Position numbers and translations under genes: made by a program
In this document: piece after piece, positions 52,720-62,310 of the stretch
How positions within the stretch are numbered: position 1 is the stretch's first letter
How the letters are laid out: every line of letters begins with the position of its first letter
The notes under the pieces: generated by a model
The model's database searches: none
Told to the model about the DNA's origin: nothing
The model's input: the letters and a program-made list of their open reading frames with translations, nothing else
DNA from: Pedobacter sp. AJM
GTDB taxonomy: Bacteria; Bacteroidota; Bacteroidia; Sphingobacteriales; Sphingobacteriaceae
Length of the DNA stretch: 64,000 nucleotides
Direction of reading: 5' to 3'
Assembly (NCBI RefSeq): GCF_002197755.1
Contig: NZ_NHOT01000011.1
Coordinates: forward strand, 1-64,000

Positions 52720-53931
52720 ATGCGTATGGCAAAATTTGTATTCATTGTACCTCCATTAACCGGTCACATTAACCCGACATTAAGCCTGGGTACTGTCTTG
52801 CTGGAACGCGGGCATGATGTTGGCTGGATTACTTTAGATCAATCATTGGGTGAAAAACTCCCTCCTGGTGGTGAGTTACTGCTCATCCAATACCACGAAA
52901 ACGACCAGCAGAAAAAGGAAGCCGAAAAATATCTGGATCTCATTACCCAAAAAGTGGTTTACGGAATTGACAGTGTTAAGTTTCTGTATGAAGAGGTATT
53001 GATTCCCCTGAACCGACACAGTTACGAAGGTATTGCTGCCTTACTGGATGAATTTGAACCAGATCTTATCATCACAGATCATCAGATGTTTGCAGGCGCC
53101 ATGGCTGCTTTCCATAAAAACTTACCTTACGCCACTTCCGTTACTGCGCCAGCGGCGATAAAAGTAATGGATGAATTGCCAAAAGTTCATGAATGGGAAG
53201 TGAATCAAATTACAGCTTTGCAACAGGAATTTGGTATTGAGCATTCAAAAAATCTCGCTACATCTGACCTCCTCACACTGATTTTTACGTCAAAAGAATT
53301 TTTCGGTGAAATGGAATTACCTGAACAATTTAAATTTGTGGGACCTGTTTTTAACCGTCGGCAAGTGGAAATCCCATTTAACTGGGAAGCTTTTCATGCC
53401 ATTCGCCAACGCAGCATCCTAGTTAGTATTGGTACAACATTCGATCATGAACACAAGAAAAGCTTTTTTAGTAAAGTTGTCGAAGCATTTTCATCCCTGG
53501 ATATTCATGTTATTGTTGTTTCTGATCCGGGTTTATTTGAGGCATGGCCGAAAAACTTTACCGTTCAAAAACAAGTCCCGCAGGTTAAATTATTGCCTTA
53601 TGTAGCTGCAGTAGTTTGCCATGGCGGCCACAATACCGTTTGCGAAAGTTTAATGCATGGTCTCCCATTGGTGGTTATTCCGATTGCTTATGATCAAAGT
53701 CATGTTGCAGGACGCGTCGTTAGAGTGGGTGCAGGTGAACGCCTGAATTTTAATCGCTTTATAGCGAAACATCTTTTAGAAGCAGTAAATCTTGTACTTG
53801 AAAATCCATCATACAAAGATGCTGCCATGCAGATTAAACAATCTTTCACTCATGCAGGTGGAAACGAAACTGCTGCCGATTTATTGGAAAATGCACTTTT
53901 CAAAACAAGTAAAACACTTATCATAACCTAA
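52720..53931 (+). CDS. MGT-family glycosyltransferase (GT1), first copy
   Basis: The roughly 403-residue GT-B enzyme has the acceptor start FVFIVPPLTGHINPTLSLG with the catalytic His in TGHINP. The donor-domain signature AAVVCHGGHNTVCESLMHGL, then LVVIPIAYDQ, is the hallmark of the MGT/UGT family, which moves a sugar from a nucleotide donor to hydroxyls of lipids, macrolides or carotenoids. ATG 52720 or 52726 may be the true start. A second copy follows directly. Confidence 0.9.
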   Translation: MRMAKFVFIVPPLTGHINPTLSLGTVLLERGHDVGWITLDQSLGEKLPPGGELLLIQYHENDQQKKEAEKYLDLITQKVVYGIDSVKFLYEEVLIPLNRHSYEGIAALLDEFEPDLIITDHQMFAGAMAAFHKNLPYATSVTAPAAIKVMDELPKVHEWEVNQITALQQEFGIEHSKNLATSDLLTLIFTSKEFFGEMELPEQFKFVGPVFNRRQVEIPFNWEAFHAIRQRSILVSIGTTFDHEHKKSFFSKVVEAFSSLDIHVIVVSDPGLFEAWPKNFTVQKQVPQVKLLPYVAAVVCHGGHNTVCESLMHGLPLVVIPIAYDQSHVAGRVVRVGAGERLNFNRFIAKHLLEAVNLVLENPSYKDAAMQIKQSFTHAGGNETAADLLENALFKTSKTLIIT

Positions 53932-53937
53932 ATCCAT

Positions 53938-55140
53938 ATGTCTAAATTTCTATTTGTCGTTCCGCCTTTCTTTGGTCACATTAGTCCAACACTAAGCATT
54001 GGTGCAAGCCTACTGTCCCGGGGGCATGAAGTAAAATGGTTCGGAATCACTCCGCTGGCTCAAACTCATCTTCCGGAAGGTGGTGAATTTATCTATCCTG
54101 AGACAGATCTGCTCCCCTATGCTGATGAAATCAAACAGATCTTAAAACGTCAGGATGATGGCCCCGCCTGTTCCGGCCCGGAAGTGATGAAACTTGCCCT
54201 CGAAGAAACTTATGTTCCCTTTGCCCGGATGATGATGAAGGGCCTGAATAAATTTGTAGATGAATGGAAACCCGATGTTATCATTAACGACTGCATTACC
54301 TTTGCCGGTGCATTAAGTGCTCATTTGAAAGGCATTCCTTCAGTAACCACCACGCCGGTACCGCCGGATGTGATGGGTGATGCGGCAAAAAATACACCTA
54401 AAATATTTGAATGGCAGCAAAACCTGATTTTAGGCCTGCAGAAAGATATGGGCATTTATAGTGATCAAATCCATATCCATTCTCATCGGCTGAATTTAGT
54501 TTTCACTTCCCAGGCTTTTGCAGGTTTCGAGGAAAAACCACCACATATGCACTTTGTGGGCCCGGTAAAGGGTCGTCCAAACTCAGCCGAATTTGACTGG
54601 GATCGATTGGCCAAATCCACCACGCCAAAGGTTTTTGTGTCTTTAGGCACTTTACTGGTGGATATCCGCGCAGCATTTTTCCAGAAACTCATCGATGCTT
54701 TTGCTCATGAGCCCATTACCATCATTGCCGCAACCAATCCTGATATTTTCGAAGAATGGCCGGATAATTTTATTGTTAATGGCTTCGTTCCCCAGTCTGA
54801 ACTCATGCCTTATATGGATGCTGTCATCTGCCACGGCGGCTTCAATACGGTAAACGATACTTTCACAAACGGGTTACCCATGCTGATTACTCCCATAGCC
54901 TACGACCATTTTCATACGGCAAAATTAATTGAGCAGGCTGGTTGTGGCATCAGCATCCGGTACAAACGGCTTCGAATTTCTGATTTAAGAAATACCGTTT
55001 TTGAACTATTGGAAAACCCCAAATATCGCGTGGCTGCTCAAAAAATAAGGGAAACATTTATCGAAGCCGGAGGAAACGATAAAGCAGTTGAACTACTGGA
55101 AGATTTTGCGAAAAACAACAGCGTTTTAGAACCAGCCTGA
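53938..55140 (+). CDS. MGT-family glycosyltransferase (GT1), second copy
   Basis: The 400-residue protein is a clear paralog of the upstream enzyme: FLFVVPPFFGHISPTLSIG at the start and DAVICHGGFNTVNDTFTNG, then LPMLITPIAYDHFHTA, in the donor domain. The spacer between the two is six bases. Differences in the acceptor half (for example the GPACSGPEVMKLALEET stretch) suggest a different acceptor, so two sugars may be added in turn. It overlaps the next gene by one base (TGATG). Confidence 0.9.
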   Translation: MSKFLFVVPPFFGHISPTLSIGASLLSRGHEVKWFGITPLAQTHLPEGGEFIYPETDLLPYADEIKQILKRQDDGPACSGPEVMKLALEETYVPFARMMMKGLNKFVDEWKPDVIINDCITFAGALSAHLKGIPSVTTTPVPPDVMGDAAKNTPKIFEWQQNLILGLQKDMGIYSDQIHIHSHRLNLVFTSQAFAGFEEKPPHMHFVGPVKGRPNSAEFDWDRLAKSTTPKVFVSLGTLLVDIRAAFFQKLIDAFAHEPITIIAATNPDIFEEWPDNFIVNGFVPQSELMPYMDAVICHGGFNTVNDTFTNGLPMLITPIAYDHFHTAKLIEQAGCGISIRYKRLRISDLRNTVFELLENPKYRVAAQKIRETFIEAGGNDKAVELLEDFAKNNSVLEPA

Positions 55141-56411
55141 TGCATCAGATGAAAAGGAAATTACTCTTCGGCGAAAGGATGCTCTATGGTGATGGAAAAC
55201 ATCCGTTTAATATGGTAATTGGGTTTAAAGTGAGCGGATCAATTAAGGAAATCAATGTTAATTTAGCACTTATCAAAGTGCAGCAAAAGCATCCATGGCT
55301 AAGGGCATCAATAACAATTGACAAAGATAAAAGACCATGGTTTACCACACATTCAGCTTCTTCATTTAAAGTAGAGGTACTTGTGGTCAATCGCATTAAT
55401 GATGACGATTGGAAAAGGCAGTCTGAAACGGAATGGGCTAAACCCTTTGATGCGTCAAGATCGCCATTGTTCAGATTAACCTGGATAAAAGGTGAAGCGT
55501 TTTCGGAATTTTTACTCGTTTTTCACCATTGCCTTTGTGATGGTGCTGCAGGCCTTTCCATCCTGAGGGAGTTTCTTATATTACTCGATAATCCCGAAGC
55601 CGCAATCGGTGAGGAAATTGCGATTCAAAGCATGAATGATATTATTCCGCCAAAGGTGCTGAAAAGCTATCGAATGCGCACTAAAAATACCTTAATTGGT
55701 AAAATGGCAACACTGGCCTTATGGATGATGCCGATAAAAAAAGTTGCAGTAGACCGGAAGCGTGATTTTTTGATCCACTGGAAACTTGATGAGCAATTTA
55801 CTACAGCCATTTTATTGTTCTGCAAAACACATGGTTTTACTGTGAATACGCTCTTAAGTGCAGTTGTGCTAAAGGCTTTTAAGGCAGTAATGGCAGATAA
55901 GTCTTTTAATAAAATTTCCCTTCCTGTCGATATCCGGAACCTAAATCCATTAATCAAAAAAGACCATGTTTTTGCTTTTGGTTTGATGATCGTGCTCTCT
56001 GCCAGTAATGTCGATAGTTTTATTGAGGGTGTGAAACAACTTCAGAAGGATGTAAACCGTAAGCTGGCGAAACTTGATCCTTATACGCTAATGATGATGA
56101 TGGAGGCCTGTCACCCTGCCATAGCTAACTTTAGTAACCTCTTAAAATATGGCAAAACGAGTAATGATTGCATGTTTTCCAATTTAGGAAAGCTCGATAT
56201 TCCGCATGAGTATGAAAACTTTCGATTGGAAACCATTTACAGTCCTTCTGTAATAGGTCCGTTAGGCAATACAACTACCATTCTGACATCAACATTTAGA
56301 AAACAGATGGACTTTTCATTTGTGGCAAGCGAAGGATATGTTTCCTTTAATAATGCCGAACGAATTAAGGAGAAAATGATTTCTCTTCTCAAAGAAAACA
56401 TTGGATTATAG
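55140..56411 (+). CDS. Condensation-domain acyltransferase (PapA-like), first copy
   Basis: The 423-residue protein belongs to the HxxxDG superfamily of NRPS condensation domains, PapA and wax-ester-like acyltransferases. The catalytic motif is FHHCLCDGAAGL. The start KRKLLFGERMLYGDGKHPFN has the donor-side pattern of PapA-type proteins; a late block reads SNLGKLDIPHEYENF. There is no adenylation or carrier domain, so it is a stand-alone acyltransferase. It probably esterifies a hydroxyl of the glycolipid with a chain from an ACP or CoA. Confidence 0.85.
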   Translation: MHQMKRKLLFGERMLYGDGKHPFNMVIGFKVSGSIKEINVNLALIKVQQKHPWLRASITIDKDKRPWFTTHSASSFKVEVLVVNRINDDDWKRQSETEWAKPFDASRSPLFRLTWIKGEAFSEFLLVFHHCLCDGAAGLSILREFLILLDNPEAAIGEEIAIQSMNDIIPPKVLKSYRMRTKNTLIGKMATLALWMMPIKKVAVDRKRDFLIHWKLDEQFTTAILLFCKTHGFTVNTLLSAVVLKAFKAVMADKSFNKISLPVDIRNLNPLIKKDHVFAFGLMIVLSASNVDSFIEGVKQLQKDVNRKLAKLDPYTLMMMMEACHPAIANFSNLLKYGKTSNDCMFSNLGKLDIPHEYENFRLETIYSPSVIGPLGNTTTILTSTFRKQMDFSFVASEGYVSFNNAERIKEKMISLLKENIGL

Positions 56412-56412
56412 G

Positions 56413-57684
56413 ATGATCAATATGAATAGAAAATTAATACTCGGTGAAAGAATCATGTATGTTGATCCGGTAACACCACTAAACTGTGTGTTCACGGCGA
56501 AAATACTGGGTGAGTTTGAGGAAGCAAATCTCAGGATAGCGCTCGACAAGATTCAGCGAAAGCATCCCTTGTTGAGGATGAATATTGAGCAGATAAATAA
56601 AACGCCACACTTCGTGCTTAATGAAAACATTGATAAAATTCCAATACGCGAAGTTGATTTTCATTCCGATCAGGATTGGCTCAGAGAATCGAAAACGGAG
56701 TGGTATAAATTATTTAACCAGCATCATAAACCACTGGCCAGACTGGTTTGGATTAAAGGTCACCAGGAATCAAACCTGATATTGGTATTACCGCATTGTA
56801 TTTGCGATGGCAGTACGATTGTTAACCTGATGCAGGAATTATTGACACTCATTGACAACCCAAGTCACGAACTTTATCCCTATCCGTCATTTTCTTCCGT
56901 TAATGAATTACTACCAGATCATTACGTACCTGACCATTATCTAAAACGCAAAACTTTTGCTGCACTCGGCAGATTATTTTTTCTCTTCAAGCAAACCTCT
57001 GAAAAAAGATTGAACCAGAATAATTATGCAATTAACTGGAAGTTGGATAAAGAAGAAACCATTTTTTTTATCAAAAAATGTAAAGCTGAAAACACAAGTG
57101 TGCATGCTGCCATCTGTGCCATTTTTATAGCTGTTTTTAAGGTATTGAAGAATGATAAGGCACATGGGAAAGTAATTTGCCCCGTAGATATCAGGCGTTT
57201 TATTCCCGAAATTAAAGCCGATACCATGTTTGCATTTGCCCCAATTGCAGAGCTGAAGGTTCGGAAAAATGATGGTGATGTTTGGGAAAATGCCAGAATG
57301 TTAAAAGCAGATCTCGACAAAAAAGTCAGCGAAATGAATGTACCGCATCTGCTGCATGTGAGTGAATCTTTCCATCCGCTTGTAAATAAAATGATCGGTT
57401 TTCTACGGTCTACAAATGGATCCCATGATATTACGCTAAGCAATATGGGTTTGTTAAATATTAAACAAGATTACAAAAATTTTAGTGTGGAAACCATCTA
57501 CAGTCCTACAGTTGCCTTCCCCTGGAAGAACGCAAACACACTGGTTGTCAGCACTTTCAATAATCAACTTGACTTTTCTTTAATGTCTGATGAAAATTTC
57601 CTGACCGCATCTGATGCGATGTGGATTAAGAAAAAAGTACTCGAAATGATGACTACTCACCATAATTCCCTTGCCAGTGCCTGA
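56413..57684 (+). CDS. Condensation-domain acyltransferase (PapA-like), second copy
   Basis: This 423-residue protein is the paralog of the previous gene: MNRKLILGERIMYVDPVTPL at the start, active motif LPHCICDGST (the catalytic His and Asp kept, first His replaced by Pro), and SNMGLLNIKQDYKNF at the end. The ATG at 56413 sits one base after the upstream stop. Pairing of two acyltransferases with two glycosyltransferases suggests two acylation sites on the sugars or chain. The specificity is unknown. Confidence 0.84.
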   Translation: MINMNRKLILGERIMYVDPVTPLNCVFTAKILGEFEEANLRIALDKIQRKHPLLRMNIEQINKTPHFVLNENIDKIPIREVDFHSDQDWLRESKTEWYKLFNQHHKPLARLVWIKGHQESNLILVLPHCICDGSTIVNLMQELLTLIDNPSHELYPYPSFSSVNELLPDHYVPDHYLKRKTFAALGRLFFLFKQTSEKRLNQNNYAINWKLDKEETIFFIKKCKAENTSVHAAICAIFIAVFKVLKNDKAHGKVICPVDIRRFIPEIKADTMFAFAPIAELKVRKNDGDVWENARMLKADLDKKVSEMNVPHLLHVSESFHPLVNKMIGFLRSTNGSHDITLSNMGLLNIKQDYKNFSVETIYSPTVAFPWKNANTLVVSTFNNQLDFSLMSDENFLTASDAMWIKKKVLEMMTTHHNSLASA

Positions 57685-58171
57685 TTTTGCAACAAATCAT
57701 AAATTACGCTGGCGAAAATTCGTGAGGAAAACGTTATTGATCTATTTAATTCCGAATGTTACATTGAATACCGTGATTCCATATTTTGCGCTTAGCACGC
57801 AATCGTCAGTACATCTATTTACCGGTGAGCAAAACCTTGCCCGCTTTATATTGCCGATGTCTTTACTTCTTCCTTTTCTGATAACGGTGGATGTTTTTAA
57901 AAAGATAAAAGCATTACAGCATACTGAAGGTTTGCATTTTGAATGCAATAAGATACTAGAGGGAAAGATGAAGATGTTTAAGTTAGCAGGACTACATAGC
58001 CTATACACTATTTTGGCCATTCTATCTGCCCTGATGTTCATCCACTTTAGCTTTCCTGCAAATTTCGATTTCGGGATCATGACATCGGCTTTGTCAGCTG
58101 GTATATTGGCCGGATTTTACTCCATCACCTTTTTTTATTTATCCGTTAAGAAAATCCGGGAAGTGCCTTAA
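57671..58171 (+). CDS. Four-helix membrane protein closing the lipid operon
   Basis: The 166-residue protein starts at TTG 57671 (GTG 57677 is possible) and overlaps the acyltransferase gene by 14 bases. Four hydrophobic helices are visible: about 20-42, 60-78, 103-125 and 136-158, with a basic N-terminus (RWRKFVRK). I do not recognise the family. The coupling makes it the last gene of the operon, so export or membrane placement of the lipid is a possible role. Confidence 0.72.
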   Translation: MPVPDFATNHKLRWRKFVRKTLLIYLIPNVTLNTVIPYFALSTQSSVHLFTGEQNLARFILPMSLLLPFLITVDVFKKIKALQHTEGLHFECNKILEGKMKMFKLAGLHSLYTILAILSALMFIHFSFPANFDFGIMTSALSAGILAGFYSITFFYLSVKKIREVP

Positions 58172-58220
58172 TGTGAAAAGCATTCTGAACGATCACTAAA
58201 CAACTAACTACCTGCAAAAC

Positions 58221-58269
58221 AAAAAGCTTTAAGGAAGATGAGTCAGATCATTCTTTCTTAAAGCTTTTC
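58221..58269. terminator. Long imperfect hairpin at the end of the lipid-synthase operon
   Basis: AAAAGCTTTAAGGAAGA (58222-58238) pairs with TTCTTTCTTAAAGCTTTT (58251-58268), with T-rich sequence after it. It lies between the operon (+) and the convergent glutathione peroxidase gene (-) and may end both. Confidence 0.72.
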
Positions 58270-58314
58270 TTGAAATTCTTTTTCAGCTGATTTTTTTTGA
58301 GTCAGCCGCCAGAA

Positions 58315-58830
58315 TTATAAATTTTTCACAATTGCTTCATCTAATGGTTTGGTTTTAGAACGGAAACGGTGTACCAGTTCTCCTTTTTCATTAATCAGGA
58401 ATTTTTCAAAGTTCCATTTGATATCGCCCTGCTCCTCTGTATTGGTTTGGGAAGTCAGGTATTTAAATAACGGACTGATATCATCACCCTTTACACTTGT
58501 CTTTTCTGCCATTAAGAAGGATACATTGTACTTACCTGTACAGAATTCTTTAATTTCGGCATTGGTAGAAAATTCCTGCCCGCCGAAATTACCAGCCGGG
58601 AAGCCAATTAACACCACTTTTTTACCATACTGTTTCTGAAGTTTTTCAAGGTCTTCATATTGAGGAGTAAAGCCACATTTTGAAGCCGTATTCACTATCA
58701 TAATTTTTTTACCTTTAAATTTAGATAGTTTTACTTCCTTGCCATCAATGGTTTTAAAGCTGAAATCATAAACATTTTTTGGAGGGTTCGGAACCAAAAA
58801 GTTCAATAGGATTAAGATTGTGCTGATCAT
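58315..58830 (-). CDS. Glutathione peroxidase-family protein (Cys type)
   Basis: The 171-residue protein has the thioredoxin-fold GPx pattern: active Cys52 in NTASKCGFTPQ, GFPAGNFGGQE with the conserved Gln, and the Trp-Asn pair in KWNFEKFLI. A short hydrophobic N-terminus (MISTILILLNFLV) suggests export or membrane attachment. Cys-type GPx enzymes usually use thioredoxin to reduce hydroperoxides, including lipid peroxides. The gene is monocistronic. Confidence 0.92.
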   Translation of the reverse strand: MISTILILLNFLVPNPPKNVYDFSFKTIDGKEVKLSKFKGKKIMIVNTASKCGFTPQYEDLEKLQKQYGKKVVLIGFPAGNFGGQEFSTNAEIKEFCTGKYNVSFLMAEKTSVKGDDISPLFKYLTSQTNTEEQGDIKWNFEKFLINEKGELVHRFRSKTKPLDEAIVKNL

Positions 58831-59070
58831 CGTTTTTTATTTTTATTTACGAATATAGGCACAAAAAGTTTGCTTAAACGTAATGTTCCTGTAATAATGT
58901 AAATGATCATTTTTCTTTCACCCTTGCAAGATAGCAAAACGAATAGCTTTCTGCTTTCTGAAAATAATGATTAGCCTCACTTCTTAAATTTGAAAAAAAA
59001 TCGTATAAAATTCCCTGCATGTTTTGATTTATGCTTTAATTATAGCTTTATTTGCACAAAATCGTATTTC

Positions 59071-61635
59071 ATGGCTAAAAACTTATTAATCGTCGAGTCA
59101 CCCGCAAAAGCTAAAACCATAGAGGGCTATTTAGGAAAAGATTTCCTTGTGAAATCAAGCTACGGCCATATCCGGGATTTGGTTAAAGGCGACATGGCCA
59201 TTGATATTAAAAACAATTTTGCCCAGACCTACGAGGTACCAGCTGATAAGAAAAGCATGGTGGCCGAACTTAAAAAATTAGCAAAGGAAGCCGAAATGGT
59301 CTGGCTAGCATCCGATGAGGACCGCGAGGGAGAAGCCATTTCCTGGCACCTGTTTGAGACTTTAGGCCTGAAAGAAGAGAAAACCAAAAGGATCGTATTT
59401 CATGAAATTACTAAACCTGCCATTTTAAAAGCCATAGATAGTCCGAGAAGTATTGATTACAACTTAGTTAATGCGCAACAGGCTCGTCGTGTTTTAGACC
59501 GGTTGGTAGGTTTTGAACTGTCACCGGTACTATGGAAAAAAGTAAAACCTTCCCTTTCAGCAGGTCGGGTTCAATCCGTAGCGGTGCGTTTAATTGTTGA
59601 TAGAGAAAGAGAAGTTCAAAACTTTAATGCTTCAGCAGCCTTTAAAATTACCGCACAGTTTTCTACGGGCAAGGGCAAAGAAATAGTTAAAGCTGAACTG
59701 CCACAACGTTTCGATAGCGAGGCGGAAGCAGAAAAGTTTTTACAGGATTGTGCAACAGCAAAATTTGACATTACCAGCCTGGAAACCAGACCAGCGAAAC
59801 GTAATCCTGCTGCCCCATTTACCACTTCAACCTTACAACAGGAAGCATCCAGAAAATTGGGTTTCTCCGTAGCCAGAACCATGCAGGTGGCGCAGAGATT
59901 GTATGAAGCCGGTAAGATTACGTATATGAGAACGGATTCGGTAAACTTATCTGATACCGCCTTATCTGCTGCTGAACAAGAAATAAAATCGGCCTATGGT
60001 AACCAATACCACCAGCCAAGAAAATATAAAACGAAATCTGCAGGTGCTCAGGAGGCTCACGAAGCCATCCGCCCAACTTATTTCGACAGACACACTGTTG
60101 ACGGTGATATTTCTGAGAAACGTTTGTACGATTTGATCTGGAAACGTTCCATTGCTTCACAAATGAGCGAGGCATTATTTGAAAAAACCACTGCACAAAT
60201 CACCGCATCTACCAGAAAAGAACATTTGGTTGCCGAAGGTGAAGTATTAAAATTTGATGGTTTCCTGAAAGTTTACCTGGAATCTACCGATGATGATGAG
60301 AGTGAAGAAAAAGAAGGTGGTGCCATCCTCCCTCCGTTAGCAAAGGGCCAGGAGTTATTTTTAAATGAAATGCAGGCTACGGAACGTTATTCTCGTCCGC
60401 CGGCAAGATATACAGAAGCCAGTTTAGTTAAGAAATTAGAAGAACTGGGTATTGGCCGTCCATCTACTTATGCACCAACCATTTCTACCGTTCAGAACCG
60501 CGGTTATGTGGTTAAGGAAGACAGAGATGGCAAACCGCGTAAATTTACCGCAATTGTTTTAAATAACGGAACGGTTAAAAAAGAAATTAAATCTGAAATT
60601 TCAGGTGCTGAAAAATCAAAACTTTTCCCAACTGATATTGGCGAAGTTGTAAATGATTTCCTGGTTGAACACTTTAAAGGTATTGTCGATTTCAATTTTA
60701 CAGCAAATGTAGAAAAGGAATTTGATGAAATTGCGCAGGGTTTACAGGAATGGACTAAAATGCTCCACTCCTTCTACAATCCATTCCACTTAGAAGTTGA
60801 AAACACTTTAGAAACCGCGGAACGTGCCACTGGTGAACGTTTATTGGGTACAGATCCGGCTACGGGCAAAAATGTATATACTAAGGTTGGTAAATTCGGT
60901 CCGCTGGTTCAGATTGGCGAACAGGATGACGAAGAAAAACCACGTTATGCCAGCTTAATGCGTAATCAGTCTGTCGCCACCATCCAGCTGGAAGATGCCC
61001 TTGAATTGTTTAAACTTCCGTTTTCGCTTCCTGACTTCGAAGGTAAAGAAGTGATGATCGGCGTAGGTCGTTTCGGCCCCTATGTAAAATGGGGAGAGAG
61101 CTTTATTTCATTGCCTAAAAATGAAGATCCCCTATCTGTTACCTACGACAGGGCAGTGGAAATTATTCGCGAGAAGATGGATGCGGATGCACCAATTGCG
61201 CATTATCAAGGCTTAGGTGTTACGAAGGGAAAAGGCCGTTTCGGACCATTTATCAAATGGAATGATTTATTCATCAATATTCCTGCAAAGGGCTATGATT
61301 TTGATAATTTATCTCAGGAAGATATTGAAACCCTGATTAATAAAAAGGTGGAGAAAGAAGCAAACCGCTTTATCAAAACCTGGGATGCGGAAAAAATTTC
61401 GATTGAAAATGGCCGTTGGGGACCATTTATCCGCTTCGGTAAGTTAATGCTTAAACTGAGAAACAACGAGGCTACCAAACAAAAATATACGCCTGAAGAA
61501 TTAGCAGATATTGATTTGGAAGTGGTTAAAAAAATGATTGTTGAGCAGGTGCCTAACGCATTTGAAACCAAGAAAAAAGCACCGGCAAAAAAGAAAGCAC
61601 CAGCTACGAAAAAAGCCGTTGCGAAGAAAAAATAG
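59071..61635 (+). CDS. topA: DNA topoisomerase I (type IA)
   Basis: The 854-residue enzyme relaxes negative supercoils. The Toprim domain opens NLLIVESPAKAKTIEGYLG and includes the DEDREGEAI acidic cluster. The catalytic Tyr285 is in GKITYMRTDSVNLS, and LSAGRVQSVAVRLIV and GIGRPSTYAPTI are family blocks. The C-terminus has repeated GRFGPYVKWG-like units without zinc-finger Cys, and a basic tail (KKKAPAKKKAPATKK). The ATG at 59071 starts the Toprim domain; an in-frame upstream start at 58990 is not needed. The gene is next to a small protein of unknown function. Confidence 0.96.
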   Translation: MAKNLLIVESPAKAKTIEGYLGKDFLVKSSYGHIRDLVKGDMAIDIKNNFAQTYEVPADKKSMVAELKKLAKEAEMVWLASDEDREGEAISWHLFETLGLKEEKTKRIVFHEITKPAILKAIDSPRSIDYNLVNAQQARRVLDRLVGFELSPVLWKKVKPSLSAGRVQSVAVRLIVDREREVQNFNASAAFKITAQFSTGKGKEIVKAELPQRFDSEAEAEKFLQDCATAKFDITSLETRPAKRNPAAPFTTSTLQQEASRKLGFSVARTMQVAQRLYEAGKITYMRTDSVNLSDTALSAAEQEIKSAYGNQYHQPRKYKTKSAGAQEAHEAIRPTYFDRHTVDGDISEKRLYDLIWKRSIASQMSEALFEKTTAQITASTRKEHLVAEGEVLKFDGFLKVYLESTDDDESEEKEGGAILPPLAKGQELFLNEMQATERYSRPPARYTEASLVKKLEELGIGRPSTYAPTISTVQNRGYVVKEDRDGKPRKFTAIVLNNGTVKKEIKSEISGAEKSKLFPTDIGEVVNDFLVEHFKGIVDFNFTANVEKEFDEIAQGLQEWTKMLHSFYNPFHLEVENTLETAERATGERLLGTDPATGKNVYTKVGKFGPLVQIGEQDDEEKPRYASLMRNQSVATIQLEDALELFKLPFSLPDFEGKEVMIGVGRFGPYVKWGESFISLPKNEDPLSVTYDRAVEIIREKMDADAPIAHYQGLGVTKGKGRFGPFIKWNDLFINIPAKGYDFDNLSQEDIETLINKKVEKEANRFIKTWDAEKISIENGRWGPFIRFGKLMLKLRNNEATKQKYTPEELADIDLEVVKKMIVEQVPNAFETKKKAPAKKKAPATKKAVAKKK

Positions 61636-61715
61636 ATCAGGATTAAATTTACATGCTATTATTCTATCATTCAAAATTTCAATTATTCCATCATTAAACA
61701 TTCAATCATTAAAAA

Positions 61716-62120
61716 TTGAAAGCAGATTTACCAGAAAATATAGTTGAAGATATCGCAATGGCCGTTGTACTGATGAGCGAAACGCCGGAAGTTAAAAACT
61801 GGACTGTCTATTTGGTTAACTTAAAAAATGAGCCGATTACCAATGTGTTGATCAGCTCTAAAGGTTATGGCGAAAAAGATGGCAAGCAGGTTAAAACTTC
61901 TGTTTTGCGACATTTCATCGGCGATATGGCTGCACAGGACTTTAAAGGTGTAGAAGCCATTGATCCGGAAGTTTTTGGCTTAACCAACGAATACTGGCTG
62001 AGTTATTATATAGGTTCTACCATCTATGATAAGAAGTTTATCTTTCTTCCGGAAAGCATCATTGATACCAATCTGATTAAAATCCCATTGGTGAATAGAC
62101 CGGGAGTAATGATTAAATAA
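61716..62120 (+). CDS. Conserved small cytoplasmic protein of unknown function
   Basis: The 134-residue product begins at TTG 61716; an in-frame stop lies just upstream (61710-61712) and the next ATG is 13 codons later, so TTG is preferred. The sequence KNWTVYLVNLKNEPITNVLI, then SSKGYGEKDGKQVKTSVLRHF is well ordered alpha/beta and looks conserved. There is no signal peptide or membrane helix. It follows topA by 80 bases. I do not know its function. Confidence 0.75.
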   Translation: MKADLPENIVEDIAMAVVLMSETPEVKNWTVYLVNLKNEPITNVLISSKGYGEKDGKQVKTSVLRHFIGDMAAQDFKGVEAIDPEVFGLTNEYWLSYYIGSTIYDKKFIFLPESIIDTNLIKIPLVNRPGVMIK

Positions 62121-62221
62121 AAAGTAAAAGAATGAGGGTGTAGGAGGTTATCGATTAATGGAAAATAGCCAGGTATCAGGACTTTAGACGCTAACGTTAA
62201 TTAAAGCACCTAAAACTGTAA

Positions 62222-62310
62222 ACTAAAGGACTCAAGACTCCGAACTCTAGACTCAAGACTAATTAAGGCACCCAGGACTCAAGACTCCAAACTCAAGACT
62301 AAACTAAGGC
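62222..62310. repeat. GACTCAAGACTCC-type intergenic repeats
   Basis: Two imperfect units, starting GGACTCAAGACTCCGAACTC (about 62228) and GGACTCAAGACTCCAAACTC (about 62275), sit between convergent genes. Related words occur inside lysA at 24050-24084. Confidence 0.7.
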
